Below, in pieces: positions 1 through 14,100 of a DNA stretch of 64,000 bases (positions within the stretch are counted from its first letter, which is position 1; each line of letters opens with the position of its first letter). The translations under genes were made by a program, and so were the position numbers. The stretch comes from Cotesia glomerata (taxonomy: Eukaryota > Arthropoda > Insecta > Hymenoptera > Braconidae): NCBI RefSeq assembly GCF_020080835.1, contig NC_058165.1:8779771-8843770 (forward strand), in the 5' to 3' direction. The notes below the pieces were generated by a model. It made no database searches. It saw only the letters and a list, made by a program, of their open reading frames with translations, and had not been told where the DNA came from.

Positions 1-475
1 AGAAATATGCGAAGGTCATAAAAGTGAAGTACATTTATATAAATAAAGTGAAAGATTGTAACAAAAAGTAGCAAAGTACCGACATAAACTTTTTATTTAT
101 GTTTCTTAGTATTAACCCAAATCGCGAGTACAATAAAGTTATTTCCCAAAAGAATCATTTTTTGTCTTGAAAACTTTACAGATAAAAATAATCCTCGGAT
201 TTTATTGTTTCTTTTATCATTTCAATTCAAATTACTTCAAATTCTATTCTACTATAAAACTTTTTTTTCTTAAGACTAGCAATTGATAAGAGGCTAACTT
301 TTACACGAAAATTCAATGAAAAACTTACAGAAAGCTAAATTCTACACCAGATTTTTTACACATTGAGAAAACATAAGGAAACATTGTTTGTAATAAATGA
401 AAATTGAAATTATTAGTAAATAATTAGATACGGGAAAATGAATAAGAACTAATATCGAAAATAAGTGATTAGTAG

Positions 476-760
476 CTGTCACTATAGTAAATAACGACTC
501 TCGCATGTTGAAAAATTATAGTTTCAAACACTAAAAATTGCCGTTTCAATGTGTAGTCTATACTATCATACCAAGTAACTTGTGACTATGATCATAGTAA
601 ATAACAACAGTGGTTTTATAAATTTTACAGTTTCAAACAGTAAAAATCACCATTTTAATATGTATTTTATAATATCACGCCAAGTAATTTTTAATAATGA
701 TAATAGTAAATAACAACCCTGATTATTTAAATTTTATAGTTTTAAATATTATTTTCGGAT
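476..760. repeat. Degenerate tandem repeat, ~115-bp unit, about 2.5 copies
   Basis: Each unit carries the phrases 'atagtaaataac', 'acagtttcaaac.gtaaaaat' and 'atatcacgccaagtaa' in the same order, starting near 486, 595 and 705. The same GTTTGAAACAGTAAAAAT phrase returns in the unit at 1735-2205, so both probably derive from one interspersed repeat family. Confidence 0.5.
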
Positions 761-1007
761 ATAATTTATTAAATTTGCTATCGGGATTAACAAAAAAATT
801 AACAATAAAAAAAAACTATTGATAAAAAATTTTTTTTTTTCATTTTGTCTTTATCTTGTTTTTTTTTTTTTGTTTCATTTATATTTTTTTTTTATTTTTG
901 GAGTTTTTTAAAGGAGCTGGAGGAAGGATAAGGTTTCAATCACATTCTCATTCATTCATTTTAATGAAGTTTTACGCTTGCCTTAAAAATAAATACAGAA
1001 AAATATT

Positions 1008-1083
1008 GCCCTATCCGAGATTCGAATAGTACCCTTAACGCACGCGAGACTATCACCTAACCGCAACGCTATACAAACGTTGG
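1008..1083 (-). repeat. tRNA-derived SINE relic or tRNA pseudogene
   Basis: On the minus strand the sequence reads as a degenerate tRNA: an A-box-like GCGGTTAGGTGATAGTC followed about 30 bases later by a B-box-like ATTCGAATCTC. I could not fold a full cloverleaf with a paired acceptor stem, so a working tRNA gene is not supported. Similar relics occur elsewhere in the window. Confidence 0.4.
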
Positions 1084-1734
1084 GGAAACTTTTTTGTCAG
1101 GAGTTTGATTAACGACATATTATTGGCTATCTTGACAGTGTTAGTGTCTCGTGACGAGTATACGTTGAAAATATGAAATATCTTCCTTTATATGTAAAAA
1201 CTATTTACTGACAATAATTATATGAAATTAATTAATTAATAATAATTATACTTATAATAAAAAACAATACCAATAATTTATTTTTTTGAATTTAAATAAA
1301 AAATAAAACAAAGAGACTATTCTTTACACAGAAGGATTATTTCATTGATGCGGTGATATTGATTAATAAAATTATTATGCGATGATGATTATAATCTTTC
1401 TATGACTTGGAATATCTCAACAAAATATTATTAATAGTAATAATGATGAAAAAAATAATAATAATTATCATAATCATAATTATAATGACAATATATCGCG
1501 TACCTTAATGAAATGAGAAGTTTCACGTTTTACAATCAATTTAGAGACCAGTTCTGAAATATATGATCTTATTTTGTAAACTTATTAATATTTATTTTAA
1601 AAATTTTTTTCATTAAAATTGTTGTCGGCGCTGTCCAACACGTGTTAAAAAAGTCATGCGCATTGGCGAAAAAGATAGTACATACTAATGCTCTGCAAGA
1701 GCATTAAATTTACAAATGAGGAGAAGGGGAAGGT

Positions 1735-2205
1735 CCCACACTCAGAGAATTTAACGTTTGAAACAGTAAAAATTCTACTTTTAAAATGTATATTTTACCC
1801 GTCCAAGGAACATCAATAATTACAGTTTCATCTTTAGCGTTGCGTTTAAAATTTACCATTTTACTTTATAAATATTGATGTTGCTTGTATAGAAATTTAC
1901 TAACTGTAGTTTATATTTTTTACATATCATACGATCATTTTTTACGTACGAAATGATAAATATCAAAGTCAAAGTTCTTAATTATTATACTTTAACATTT
2001 TCGACTTTCACATAGCGAATATTACTGTTTGAAATAGTATTTTTTAGCGTGTAAACAATAAATTGTAGCGTTTAAATGATAAATATTACATAGAGACTAG
2101 TAAAATCACGATTTTACTGTTTGAAATGGTAATTTTTATAAGTTGATCATTACTTATTACAACTCGACTATTATTTATTACAGTTTATTTTTTTCCGTGT
2201 GCAGA
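1735..2205. mobile_element. Possible MITE-like repeat with imperfect CACAC...A-rich termini
   Basis: The left end reads CACACTCAGAGAATTTA. The right end reads TTTTTTTCCGTGTG, which in reverse complement is CACACGGAAAAAAA, a loose inverted repeat. Inside, variants of GTTTGAAACAGTAAAAAT occur several times in both orientations (1756, 2024, 2120). I could not find a convincing target-site duplication, so this is tentative. Confidence 0.3.
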
Positions 2206-2489
2206 AAATCAAATTACTCCAAAATATTCCAAATTTTACAACTTTTGTTCTTAAAACTGTTGAGTAAAATATAATTTATTTTTTATTTTTTAGCAGTTCT
2301 TACTTTTTAGAAAATATTTTATTTTAAATTTACCAAAAAATTTCTCCAATTAATTTTTCCATATTTTATTGTGAATGGAAGAAACCATAAAGTTCTTGTC
2401 AATTATTTGAGCAAAAATTTCAGAAAATGGAAAAAAAATCAACCAATAAAAATTATGAGTGATTTATTACAAATTAAATGCAGATTTAA

Positions 2490-2700
2490 AATATATGGCC
2501 AGGACTGATACCGAAGGTTGCACCTGCATTCTAGGCCCAAGACAAGGTCAAGATAATACACAATACCCAACAAAACAAACGACAATCTTTACGGGACTGT
2601 AAAAATGTTAAACGCTGGATATATGTCCTCGAGATTGCTGCGCACCTGATGGCATCCACTCTTTATTTTATTTTATTATTATTATTATTTATTCTTGATC
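2490..2700. repeat. Possible retroposon fragment with (TTTTA)n/(ATT)n tail
   Basis: A GC-balanced block at about 2495-2665 is followed directly by TTTATTTTATTTTATTATTATTATT. A unique body followed by a simple A/T-rich tail is typical of non-LTR or SINE 3' ends. No coding potential or named family was recognised. Confidence 0.25.
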
Positions 2701-3989
2701 TAAGTACATACAAGTAAGTGCCTCGACAGTAGTAGTGGTTAAAAATAACCGGAAATTTCCAGTGCATAAACCGATGAATAATAATTACTTGTAGTCAATT
2801 TTTTTGTATTGTTATGCGTATGAGACAGAGACAGGTGGAAATAATAAATCAGTTAAGCATAAGAAAGCGACAAAGTTAATGCTGAAAAAAGTTTAAATAA
2901 ATAGAGTAATCGATTTTGCGTGACTAATATCGCTGTTAAATGTATATAATATAAAATGAAATAAAACAGGGCGTTGATGAGGTTGAGGTTTTACTTCTGT
3001 TGGTGGATTATCTCCAGGCAATAAATGACTTATTGCGTCACGTCAGGGTTTACTTTTATTTGCCGTTTAAATTTACTTATTTGAACTGAGAACAATGGAA
3101 TTGTGCTAGTGTTTTAAGGAGGACATTGTCAACAACTGGGTAATGTAATGTATGGATGTAATTAATCGGAAACTTACTAATTACGATAGTAATATCGAAA
3201 TGGGATAGTGGAGCGGAAAAATATGACTGATATTTTTTACTAGGTCTAGTTTTTTTTTTTTTCTTAAAATTATTCATCATATTTATGATAATAGAATTAA
3301 CAGATATTTGATAATTTTTGAAAAATAAATTATGACGAAAAATTTCACACGTCAAAATTTATTTCAATAATTTTCTAGTAATTTATTTGCTAAGTAAAAC
3401 TAAAAAATGTCTGCTTATTCTATTTTGATAATTTTTTTGCTTGAAGTTTGATTTGAGTATTTGATATTTATTTTCAAAAATTTTAGAGCAATTATTTGAA
3501 TTTGAGAATAAAATTGTTGAGCTAATTTTACATGTAAAAACAGAAAATTTAGAAAAAAAAAAAATTTTTTTAAATGTGTTGTATCACTTTTTCAAAAAAA
3601 ATTTTTTTCATTATTGTTTTATTATCGATGTACTTTTGAAAATTCTAAATATTCTAGATATGGTTCAAAATATTGTGAACCGTGAAATCAAACAATTTTC
3701 AAATTTTCTACTTGTGGAAACTTTTTAAATATTTTTAATAGTTTATCTATCAAAATAAAATTAATAATAAAAATAATTCAACTAATTCTAAAAATCAAAT
3801 ACTCAAATAAAATTTCTTCACAGTTGAAAAAAAATTATCTGCTAGTAGAAGGACCAAAGTTTGTAACCTAAGTCTCCAAAACATTCACCGCTGACTTTTA
3901 CCTCGGACACTAAAACCGTCAAAACACAAAATAACAATAAATCAAGCTAATAATCCTAAGATTTGTTAAATGAACCGAAGAAAATAAAA

Positions 3990-3996
3990 ACTGACC
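3990..3996 (-). other. Splice donor of the Akap200-like exon
   Basis: On the minus strand the exon ends ...GAAAAAGAAAAG and the intron starts GTCAGTTTTT. This is an acceptable donor, and the frame reaches a stop about ten codons into the intron. Confidence 0.6.
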
Positions 3997-4229
3997 TTTT
4001 CTTTTTCCTTTTCTGTAGTAGACTCCTTCTCGTTAACATTATCTTTGTCCTCGGGAGCGTCTGTATGTGGCGCAACGCCGTTAGTGGTGGGTTTAGTGTT
4101 GGCATCGGCTTCCTCGATCCTTTCCAATTTTCCATCACCTACAGCAGGTGCATCACCCTCTGCGGGGATTCCATCTTTTTTGGGTGTCGTTGTCACGTCC
4201 ATAGACCTCTTGCTGTGTCGTCCTCCCAT
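3996..4229 (-). CDS. Akap200: First coding exon of an N-myristoylated MARCKS/Akap200-like protein (partial gene)
   Basis: Seen: a minus-strand exon of 78 codons starting at ATG 4229 and ending at 3996. The donor reads AAG|GTCAGT and leaves phase 0. The protein begins MGGRHSKRSMDVTTTPKK and continues with an acidic, Pro/Thr/Lys-rich low-complexity stretch ending EKEKEK. G2 and S6 followed by KR fit the N-myristoylation consensus MGxxxS. Known: insect Akap200 is a myristoylated membrane scaffold that anchors protein kinase A regulatory subunit II and has a MARCKS-like calmodulin/actin-binding segment. From memory, the SKRS-D-TT-PKK opening is characteristic of it. Inference: this is the 5' coding exon; the later exons are not visible. 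Another short myristoylated acidic protein is possible. The frame could run past the donor to 3966, but those extra residues look intronic. Confidence 0.62.
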
Positions 4230-4312
4230 TTTTAATCCTTCTTTCTATCAAGTTAATATACACCGACCAATCAATAAATATCGCTACGCCTAGTTAATCT
4301 CCGTATCAGTTT
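4230..4312 (-). other. 5' UTR part of the Akap200-like exon, with upstream splice acceptor
   Basis: On the minus strand TTTGTGTTGCAG ends at 4313, giving a plausible acceptor 84 bases upstream of the ATG. The bases before the start are GATTAAAAATGGG, with A at -3 and G at +4. So the transcript probably has at least one further non-coding exon to the right in window coordinates. Confidence 0.45.
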
Positions 4313-5647
4313 CTGCAACACAAAGAAATTTATTTATAGTTAATAGAGTTATATTCGATCTTTCAATTGCCAACAATTTAGTTTCATTTGTTTGTATTCA
4401 CATAGGAATGTTGGCAATTAAACAAGGTCATTACATATTAACATCAATATAATTATACATGAAACATGAAACAAGATCAAGAAGAATATAAAATGAAGAA
4501 ATACTAAATACTTGAAGAAATTTTTTTTTTCTAAAGTCAATGAGACTGATCTTTCACACGTTCAATTAATTAGAGTGAGATTATTTAATTTATGAATTGA
4601 AAAAAAATTTTTTACAATAAAATTTTTTTTTTTTGATAATTTTTTGAAAAATTTTGAAGAAAAAAAACTAGCAAGATAATTCATTTAAAAAATAGATTGG
4701 AATCTCTGAAGATAAAAAAAATTGTCAAAGTATCTAATTTACGATTACACAAAGTGGGTTCGTGAAAGGCCGTCGAGTGTTTACTCTTCTCGGTGTCTTG
4801 AATGTTTGCACAACGGAATAGGTCAGTAAACATATAGTATGAAAGTACTCGAACTTGCATTTCTTATGAGTACACAATCACACTCTCGACGTATGCTAAC
4901 CGGTAAACCTAACACGCCATTATACATTATATCTATCCCGGCAGCCATCCATCAATTTAAATAAATTACATTATAAAAAATTTTTTTTCAACAAAATTAA
5001 ATTACATCCTTAATTCTTAACTTCGTCCGGTCTCTACTCGATAACATTAAACATTTAACACGAGGAGGACATTCAAGCGCCTACGTGATCGCTGATCGGA
5101 TTTATGGGATTTAATTTATTAATGTGCATATTGCAAGTACGTGGGACGAAAATTTTACTTTCTTTCACTCAACTCTAAACTGTATCGCTTATTTAATCTT
5201 ATTGTATTATATTATTGACTGTATGACTTTTTTTTCTTTCATTTTGCACTTTGTTTGATGTTTCCGGTGTTAAAAATAAGGTCGCTGTATGTATCATCTC
5301 TGACTCAAAGCGATGATAAAACTCACAATTAAACAGAAAATATCTGTTTTATAAATGACTAAGTTGCAATATAAATAGAATGAGATTAATTTTTTTTTTA
5401 TCAATCTGCTCAATAGATTAATAAAAGTTGATTAATGACAATAAGTATGAGATATTTTATAGTACTGAGATATTTTTAATTGACAATAATATTTAAATCA
5501 GACTGAGATTTATGTTCGGATTAAGAATTGATATTTACATTAGATAAGTTTTTTAAAATTGAGTTTAGGGTACATAGATAATTCTTCTAAAGAACATACT
5601 AGAATTTTTTTTTTTCAATTAGATTCATAATCAAGCCATGAAATGAA

Positions 5648-5702
5648 CTTCATACATCCGTAAGAATAATTGTACGAATGTACGGAAACTCTATAACTCG
5701 TA
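5648..5702. repeat. Dispersed repeat fragment with GTACGNATGTACGG core
   Basis: Reads CATCCGTAAGAATAATTGTACGAATGTACGGA, then 'actctataactcgtaaa'. Related pieces with paired GTACG/GTACAT words occur at about 11085-11145, 20872-21045, 44403-44440 and 55008-55065, the last also followed by 'gctctataacttt'. They look like copies of one old repeat. Confidence 0.4.
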
Positions 5703-7600
5703 AAATAACTGAACTAAAGCAAATATTTTTTTTCTGTTGGATTCAGATGACTTGCCTTAATGGCCCAACGAATAATTGTTCAAATATTGACACATTTTGT
5801 CGTGAAAAATAAAAAATAAAATGAATAATGAAGTTAGTTGAATGGATATTTGAAAATCGAGTTTGGGTATTAATATTATAAAAATAAAATGAATAAAAAC
5901 ATCTGGTGAACTTGTGTGTATATCATGTGTGTAATGCGTATGTCGTTTAGTTGGACTACTCAACTCGGAATGAAAATTTATTGTATGCAGAGCAGCCGTG
6001 CGTACAAGTGAGTACGAACCCGCATACAGTATGAGAAAGCGCACGTGTTACCTCGATGACAAAAAAGAGAAAAAATACTCAACTACCACTACATATATAG
6101 GGAAAAAATATAAAAAGAATTATTATAAAAAACGACCAGAGGAAGTGCTACCGTGTGTTATACGCAATAAAAGAATGATTATTTTTTTTAATAATAATTA
6201 ATATTTTAATTAGTCGTCGATTGAAAGATCTCAACTTGGAATAATATTTGTCGATAAAAAAATTTATTTTTAATGATAAATATTTTTGAGTTGAATTTAT
6301 TGCTGCGTGATATGGCAGTTTAAAAATTTTTGATAATATCTTATTACTTTAAAACACGTTATTCTATTCCAATGTGGCATGACTTTTCAAGTTAATCGTC
6401 AGTAACAATCATGTCAAATAAAAATTATTTGTTTAATGGATTCATAAAGGTCGCAATTACTGTTCTGTATAAATAAAGGTCGCGTTTTTTTTCTTCTGGA
6501 CAAAGATGTTATTTTATTTTTTATAATTTTAACTTTTATATAATTAAAAAAAATTGAGCTAATTTACAAAGTTTTCTAGGCTGAATATATTTGAATAATT
6601 TCTGATGAAAAATAAATTTATTCGGCTGCACGCAAAGTTTTAATTAGAAAAAAACTGTCGAATTACTGATAGCTGAAATTTATTTCAATTGAATTGTAAT
6701 ATTGGAAATATATAGACAGTAATGAAAAGTAGAAATAATTAATTTAAAATGAGCAAACAAATTTACAATTGGAAATGGAATTAAATTGTATACTCAAGTA
6801 TCAGAGTGTTTGTTTTAACGGACAAATTCATTAAATGGTAATTAATTTTTATACAAATAACTATTGAAGATATTTGTATGGAAAAATTTAATTTAAAATA
6901 AGTTTAATTAGTGATTGGTGAAGCTTATTTTTCAATGTAAAATAAAATTGGTTTTTTAACAAACAAAATTCTATTTGAAATAAAAATAATTATTATTTAA
7001 TTGAAAAACTTCAAATACTTTCTGAATGAAATGAAATTATAGAATTTTTTATCAACAAAATTTCCAAATTGGAGTATTAAAGTAAATCAATAAATTACGA
7101 GAATTAATGTACAGTTTTTCTGAATGCAATTTTATAAATTTACTTGTTAAATAAAAAAATGAAGTGAATATAGCAACAGAAAATTATAAAATTCTAAAAA
7201 CCGACAGTCACACTACTCCAAAAACTGTTGATCCCTACCAACTTCACATCCATTTTTCCACTCAGTGTATTCTCAAAGTATCAATTTTTCAATAACAAAA
7301 AAAAGCGACAGCCCAACCCAACTGACACACAATCGCATCTCACAAATAAAAGTCTCCGGCCTCCGGGTCTTCTTTCTTGTCCTCTCCCCTGGCATCTTAC
7401 GCCCGGCAGGTAGACCGCTGTGCTAAAATCTCACAAAGAGATTCGATCGTGAATCTCTGTGAAAGTATACAATACACATCTAACCTTCAATTCTGATTTA
7501 GAATCAAAATCTAAATCAAGTCGTTATCGTCCATTTACTCTAAAAATTACCAAAAGTAATCTTCATAAGCTAAAATAAGCGGTATCGATTTATGCGCTTC

Positions 7601-7614
7601 AAGATGGCGATCTT
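7601..7614. promoter_or_regulatory. AAGATGGCGATCTT palindrome with a Pho/YY1-type GCCAT core
   Basis: A perfect 5-bp inverted repeat around GGCG in a locally GC-richer patch. GCCAT is the core recognised by Pho/YY1 proteins. A single short site, so function is speculative. Confidence 0.2.
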
Positions 7615-8967
7615 GTGGATCCAGGTTCGAAAATCAACTAGACCTCCGCCCAGAAAACCAAACCATACATACACCGGTCCAGTTCAGCACCTCCATTCAA
7701 TTAAACTATTTTTTTATTTCGACTAGTCTTCTCCATTTGCGAATAAAACCATCCTCTAAAAAAGAAGAATATAAACTATGAGTTAAATTTTTTCTGAGAA
7801 GCCGAAAATAATAATTATGGTAACAATATAAATAAAAGCCAAGCGAAACAAATACAAAATATCCCTAAAATAAAAATATATGAGTTTGAAGTTGATCAAT
7901 AGTCGAAATTCGAAAAAAGCGGGACACGATTCATCATTAATTAAAATTAAAGCGCGCTATTCAAATTTCTAGTTACTTAAGTAAAATACGAAGATTGAAG
8001 AACTTAAACTGTCCATCAAAGTCTCTAGCATCCTATCCAGGAAGTGTTGCGCGCACGCTCTACTCGTCCTTCCACGAATCCTCATAATTCTTTCTCAAGA
8101 GTTAGCATTGTACCGTTAACTTTCAATCCAATCCGAAATAATCTCATCTCAATCCTCAATCTCCAACATCCCCATCAGCGGTCACTTAAACAATTAATAT
8201 TTTGAATAAATAAATTACTCACAATATATATTTATAAAAGTGCACATTCACTTTTAACCACAGCCAACAAATTTTTTTTTTTTTTTAGTCAACAATTATA
8301 AAACACTCGCGTATAAAATTTAAATAAAGAAACTTCTTATAAATATATTTTTTTTTATTTATTTAATATTTATATTTATTATTATTATTATTATTATAAA
8401 TAAATTTGTATTTTATGGAAACACGAGGTAAGTATAGGCTGCTAAAATAAACTCGTGTAATAGGCTTGGCAACGCGCAGCCGACTGGCTCTGGACAACAT
8501 GAGCTTCTAATTTTTCCCGGTGGGGAGGGGAGGCGATTGAGGCGCCTTGGTGCCGGGGATAGAAACTAAATTGTATGGGGTGGAGAATCAGGATGGAGGA
8601 CGATGTACAATGTGTATGGTGAAGTCTGAAGTAGCGTCGTTTTCGATATAATATTGTTATTATATATTTGTATGTGTACGTCGAGTTTACGTTTAATTGT
8701 ATAGTATTTGCCGGTTGGTGACTGTCTACATATGATAATAATGACAACACATCGTAAATTCTCTTTACGTCAACTCGCCCTCAACTTTTGCGCAACACAC
8801 CCTATTCTCAGGATTTTAATTTTTTTTTATTTATTTATTTATTTAATTTATATGTTTATGTTTGTATTTATATTAATGTTTAAATTTACGTATTCGCACG
8901 TGAATGTAGAGAGAGTTTGTTAGTTGAAATTATTGATTTTTTTGTGATAAAGTAATTTTTTTTTATA

Positions 8968-9020
8968 AATTTTGGATTTTGCGCGGGAGCGCTCCGCGTA
9001 AGCTTTTGGTGCAAAAATTT
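8968..9020. repeat. GC-rich hairpin GCGGGAGCGCTCCGCG in AT-rich DNA
   Basis: GGAGCGCTCC at 8986-8995 is a perfect palindrome inside a longer imperfect one, flanked by GGATTTTGCGC and GGTGCAAAAA. The 'tttgc...gcgctccgcg' style resembles the right ends of the GCACGCCTCAT repeat family further right, so it may be a fragment of a related element. Confidence 0.3.
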
Positions 9021-11084
9021 TAGAACTTGAATATTTCATATACAAATTACATGAAATAAATTTTTACAAAATACTCACTTAGTTAACTTAAAAAAATTTA
9101 CTTAATCGGAAAAACCAAAATTTTGTTTGCATTTCAACATCATAATTTTTTAAGTTGTTCTTAAAAAATTAAAAATTTTTTATAATTAAATTTTAATCAT
9201 TTTTATTGATTTCAACCATTATTTAATATTTTGAATTGAATTGACGATTAAAAAGGGGTAAAATAATTAAAAAAATAAAACCACTCCAAAATGAAGATTC
9301 AAAATTTTTACGGAGTAAATAAGATTTTTACAAAAAATTCATTTTTTTTTTTTAATTTCATGTATATTTTTTAAAGTTTCTCATTATGGTAATTTTTATG
9401 AACATAATTTTTTAAATCTTTTGTTAAGAAAACTCCAAAAAATTATAAAAATATTCCACGAAAATAAAAAAAAAAAAATTTGAATTGTATTTTTCAGAAA
9501 CACCCTGGCCGGAAAAATTAGCACATAACAACTCTGAAAAACCTCGAGTACCAGCACAGGTTCACTCCAAAAGCCGAATAGAGATAAGTGGGGAAAATTT
9601 AAAGTAATCTCGTCGTCTGGTAGTAGTTTGAGCAACACAAACCTCTTGCATCAGGGCGGGGCTCTACTCATCTTTGTTGCTTCTATTCACCGCCTTATGT
9701 ATATGCTGTTAAATATTTACGTAAATACTCAACCGCTGTTATCTGTTATGTAGTTGAAGTCTAGGTAGTTAAGCCTCAAGCTCTAAGTCTTATCTAGATG
9801 TTATAAGCTATAACTTATATTATAATAACAATAATAATAACTAAAACGTCTGTATTTATGTTACAGTTTTTATTTTAGTAAATTAACTGTAAATGTGGTA
9901 TTTATTGTTATTGACATGTATGAGTGTATGTGTAAAAGTTGGCCATATGATACCGATGACATTTACGAGCACGTTCTTGGATCTTCACTTCATTCGACGG
10001 AAGCTAACATGAAACACATAAATCCTAAAGGGCAGCTCTAACATTATGTTACACGCGTGGTATTCCATCAAGGGCTTTTCCACACTCTCACACATGTGTA
10101 TTTATGTATGTTGAATACTACACCGCGTACCGATAATTTAAAGTGTGATTTATTGACCTTTTTTGTTGCACTAGGGTTACAAAGCTGTCACGATTCAAAT
10201 GTCTTTCATTGCGGTTGGAGTTTACTCTTTACTCTACATGCCGATGACAAGTCTATTTTATTCGCCTGTTTGATTTAATTATTGGAAAAACCGGAAGAAA
10301 ATTTAATTATTTTTAGCCAATACTTGTTTGTAACTAGGAAGTCTAAAATTAATTAAAAAAAAATTATATCAAATAACTGTGTTAAGATTAAGATTAATGT
10401 TCATGAGTCATATTTTTATCATACAGCTTTCGGCGAATCAATTACGTAAATAATATTAAAAATAATAAAAATTGACAACATAACAGTGTAAGAATAACAA
10501 ATTCATGTGTTATCTTGTTTTTGATTCATATATTTAAAATAAAACATTTTTTCGTGTCAGATAAACTACTGTAGTTGACATTCTGAGTAACGCGATATTT
10601 ATCATATGAGACTTGAGTCGTGATTGCTATTCATTGTATTTAAAATAAAAACAACATTTTCTCTGGTAAACACAATAAATTTTCAAATCTACAATAAAAT
10701 TTAGCTACGGAAAGTAAAATAAAATGAACTCGAACAAGAGTAAAGTAATAGACTAAATAAATTAAGATCAGAATTGTTGAATCGTGAATTGATAAAATGA
10801 ATGAGAGTCACGCTCCGCTAATTCGCCTGATAAATAATTCTTTACTTCTTCTACTTTCGAACAAAACCGTGACTGGAACAAGTATTTTATTACGTCAATT
10901 AGAACACTTTCAAAAGTATATCCAGCTATTTTATTTTATTATCCAAAAACTTCTTTACTAAATTACGTACTCTCTAATGAGAATTTAATGAATTTTTTTA
11001 GCCGAGGCTATAAAGAATTGCCTTAAAAAACTATTGCAGAAAATCCGAAATCGATTGCTCGAACGGTTTTTGAGATACAGCGAA

Positions 11085-11145
11085 TCCGTACATCCGGAAT
11101 AAAAATTGTACGTATGTACGGATTCTATTTTCCGGGATAATTTAT
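11085..11145. repeat. Dispersed repeat fragment with GTACGTATGTACGG core
   Basis: Reads GAATCCGTACATCCGGAATA, then 'aattgtacgtatgtacggattc', an imperfect hairpin. It is related to the fragment at 5648-5702 and others. The adjoining upstream text 'attgctcgaacggtttttgagataca' is typical of insect interspersed repeats. Confidence 0.4.
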
Positions 11146-14100
11146 TACCGAATCAATTTGGAAGTTTTTTGTAACACTTTCAATGGAATACTATGAGTAG
11201 AATTCAAGTGAGAAGATATTTAAAAAAATAATTGTTACGATAAAATAATTAATAAAAAGCCTGAATGAAAATGGCGGTTAACCTTTGAGTCTTTGGCTAT
11301 TATCCCTCGTAAATGAATAAAGTGATCGTCAACTAGGAATAAAAAGAACTCCCACAGTTCTTTTGTGCAATAATTTTAAAACTCGCCGCTTTGTCAATGT
11401 CAAGTAATTCAATGATAACTTTTGCGATAATTAAAAAAATAATTGAATTATACAATTAATAGGGCATAGAAAAATGCGGTCAAGACTCATTGTCTACTCG
11501 TAATTCGTAATTGTATTATATAGTGATAGAGACAAGTTCAATCTCAAGTCTGTCGAGTAATACCGTGTACACCACGTTCATTACCGGAAACGGAAGCTCC
11601 ACCCTAGCCAGTAACTGCGCGGCCGCGTGGTCGCGCACAAAGAATTTAATGCTTTTACTCGTACAATTTATTTATAAATAAATAAGTAAATTAATATGCT
11701 CGATTAATTTCTATCTAGAGAAGAAATTTCCCAATGAAAAATACAAATTTTGGTTATAAACTTTTTTAAATATGAGTAAATGGTTAATGATAATTAATTG
11801 ATGCGAACAAATAATGTGACAAAAGTTAAAATAATAATGAGAATTGAAGTTAATGGAATGCGTAGTGACTATCACGATCGCCACCCACTTAGTCTTAAGT
11901 AGAGGGCAAGGGGAAGATTGTTGTGAAATAAGACTCGCCAGTGCATACGTATGATACCGAGTGCACTGGCATGGGTAACTCAATACAATTCTCAGTTGTT
12001 GATATGAATGTTGGTTAATATTGTTATTGTTGCATGTGTATGTGTGAATGTATGATATATAATATAACAGTGACAAGAGTCTCCGGTGCGAGAAATAGTC
12101 GATATGATGCTTCGTTTATGATTATGATACTCGTATTATGGAATGAATGGCTCGCGTAAACACGATAGTGTTATCAGACTCTTACAAGAATATTCTTTTA
12201 TTTACAAATAATCCCCGTTATTTTCTAATTATTTTTTTAAGAATTTGAACAACTTTCTAAGGTTAATTTTTTATGACTCTTAAATCAGACGTTTAATTAT
12301 TTTTGAACTTTTTAAAATAAATTATTACTTTAAAATATTTAAAAAATTTGCACTTGTACACTAAAATAATGAATGATTTAAAAACATATTTTCTCCTAAA
12401 TTTCACTTTAATAAAGTCGTTATTTTCAATGGAACAAATTTCTGCTGAGAAAAATTTACTTTTTTAAGTTTTTTTTCATCAAAATTTTTCTAAAAAATAT
12501 GAAAAAAAATTCTTTTTGGTTTTGAATTTTTTTTTTTTACAATTTTATCAACTATAAATTGCTTATTAAAAAAGTCAAGTCAAATAGTTGTTAATATCAA
12601 TTTTTTAGAATTGATAAATTCAGTGAATGATAGAAGCAAACGGTTGAAACGCTCAATAAATATTGTAAGTTATTATAAAACTATGAATTATCAAATACAA
12701 ATAATAAATATTAATAGTAGAATTAGTTAACGAGTAGTTTATTCAGACGATAAAATAAAACGTCCGTTATATAGCGAGTAACGCTAGAAATACATTAAAT
12801 ACTAGAGCAGACAGTTGTACAAGTAAAGTAATACAAAGTGCGCTCTACTCTTACCGTATAAATACATATGTGTCATACGATTGGCAATGAAGTAAAAGTA
12901 CATAGACGATAGACGAGTCACATCACTGTTATACCAATATAATCATCGGTATTATGCATAATAATTCAGACGTCGATTAATTAATGAAAATTGAATGACT
13001 ATTTAGTTTTAATTACTCCATTTTATTTAATTACTACTTGTAGAATAATCATTAGCTTATGATGATTGATAGCAATATAATTGATATAACATTAACTTTT
13101 TATGATTTTCTGGAATTAGTGACGATAATTAATGATGAAAAGATTTGGTGTTTTTGATAAAACAAAACGATTAATAATACTAAACATGTACATTGGTTGG
13201 GAAGTGAGCTAGTACTACATGCAGGAACGGAATAAAAATCAATTATGGGTATTTAAATAGGAATGGAGAGCTGTGTTATTGTTTTTGATGTTTGGGAATT
13301 TATTTTTGGGCACCAGCCGCCCACAGTTCCGACGGATGTCCGGGGGTCTTCTTTTATTATTCGGAAGTCGATGTTTAGTTCGTATTAAAGTATCAACCCA
13401 CTAGCTCCTCAATCCACAATTTTAGTTCTTTATACATATTAAATCATCCGAAAAAATATTAATTGCCTTTTATTGATTTTGATTTTGACTTGATTTTGGG
13501 GTCTAATTAAATTTAATCAACCGGCAACTATTTAATTTATCTGATCGCTCTTTCAATAATAACGATAGTAATAGTTTTAGAAAATCAATGACGATCTAGT
13601 TTTACTCAACCAACAATTTATTAATTATTATGAGCAATATTACGATTGAAGTTCTTTTTGACCATCGTCAGGCTTGAATTCATATTAAGTGATTTTATTT
13701 TTTATTTATCTCCCTAAGGATAATTAATCTTAATGTTATTATAATTTATTCGACTGCAAGTTAAAAGTTAAATGTTAGGTTAATTTTTAAAATTTTTATA
13801 AAATGGTTAAATTATGTTTCTCTTTGGAAAAAAAAAAAATTGCTACCCTCCTCTTTTTTTTTATTTCTCATTGTAATTTTAAATATATCAATAAAAGTTA
13901 TTTTTAATAATTAAATTTGGCAATTTTGATTGTTTTTATTCGATTTATCAGTAATCGAAATATGATAGATAAATATTCATAGAAATAATTTCTTATAAAA
14001 AGAATAATAATAATAAAACTTTGCTTAAAGATTTTGAAGTATTCTTGTTATGATGATTGAGTTTTAAAAATTAATTTTTATAAATCCAGTCATAAAATTT

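Larger units (their letters stand above)
1..3995. other. AT-rich non-coding region, probably intron downstream of the Akap200-like exon
   Basis: No open frame here resembles a protein. Read on the minus strand it follows the donor of the Akap200-like exon, so at least its right part should be intron. I searched for the basic, Ser/Phe-containing effector segment expected in later exons of MARCKS-like proteins and did not see it, so those exons probably lie left of the window. The stretch holds degenerate tandem repeats (476-760), a repeat-like unit (1735-2205), a tRNA-like relic (about 1008-1083) and a GC-balanced block with an A/T-rich tail (about 2490-2700). Confidence 0.5.
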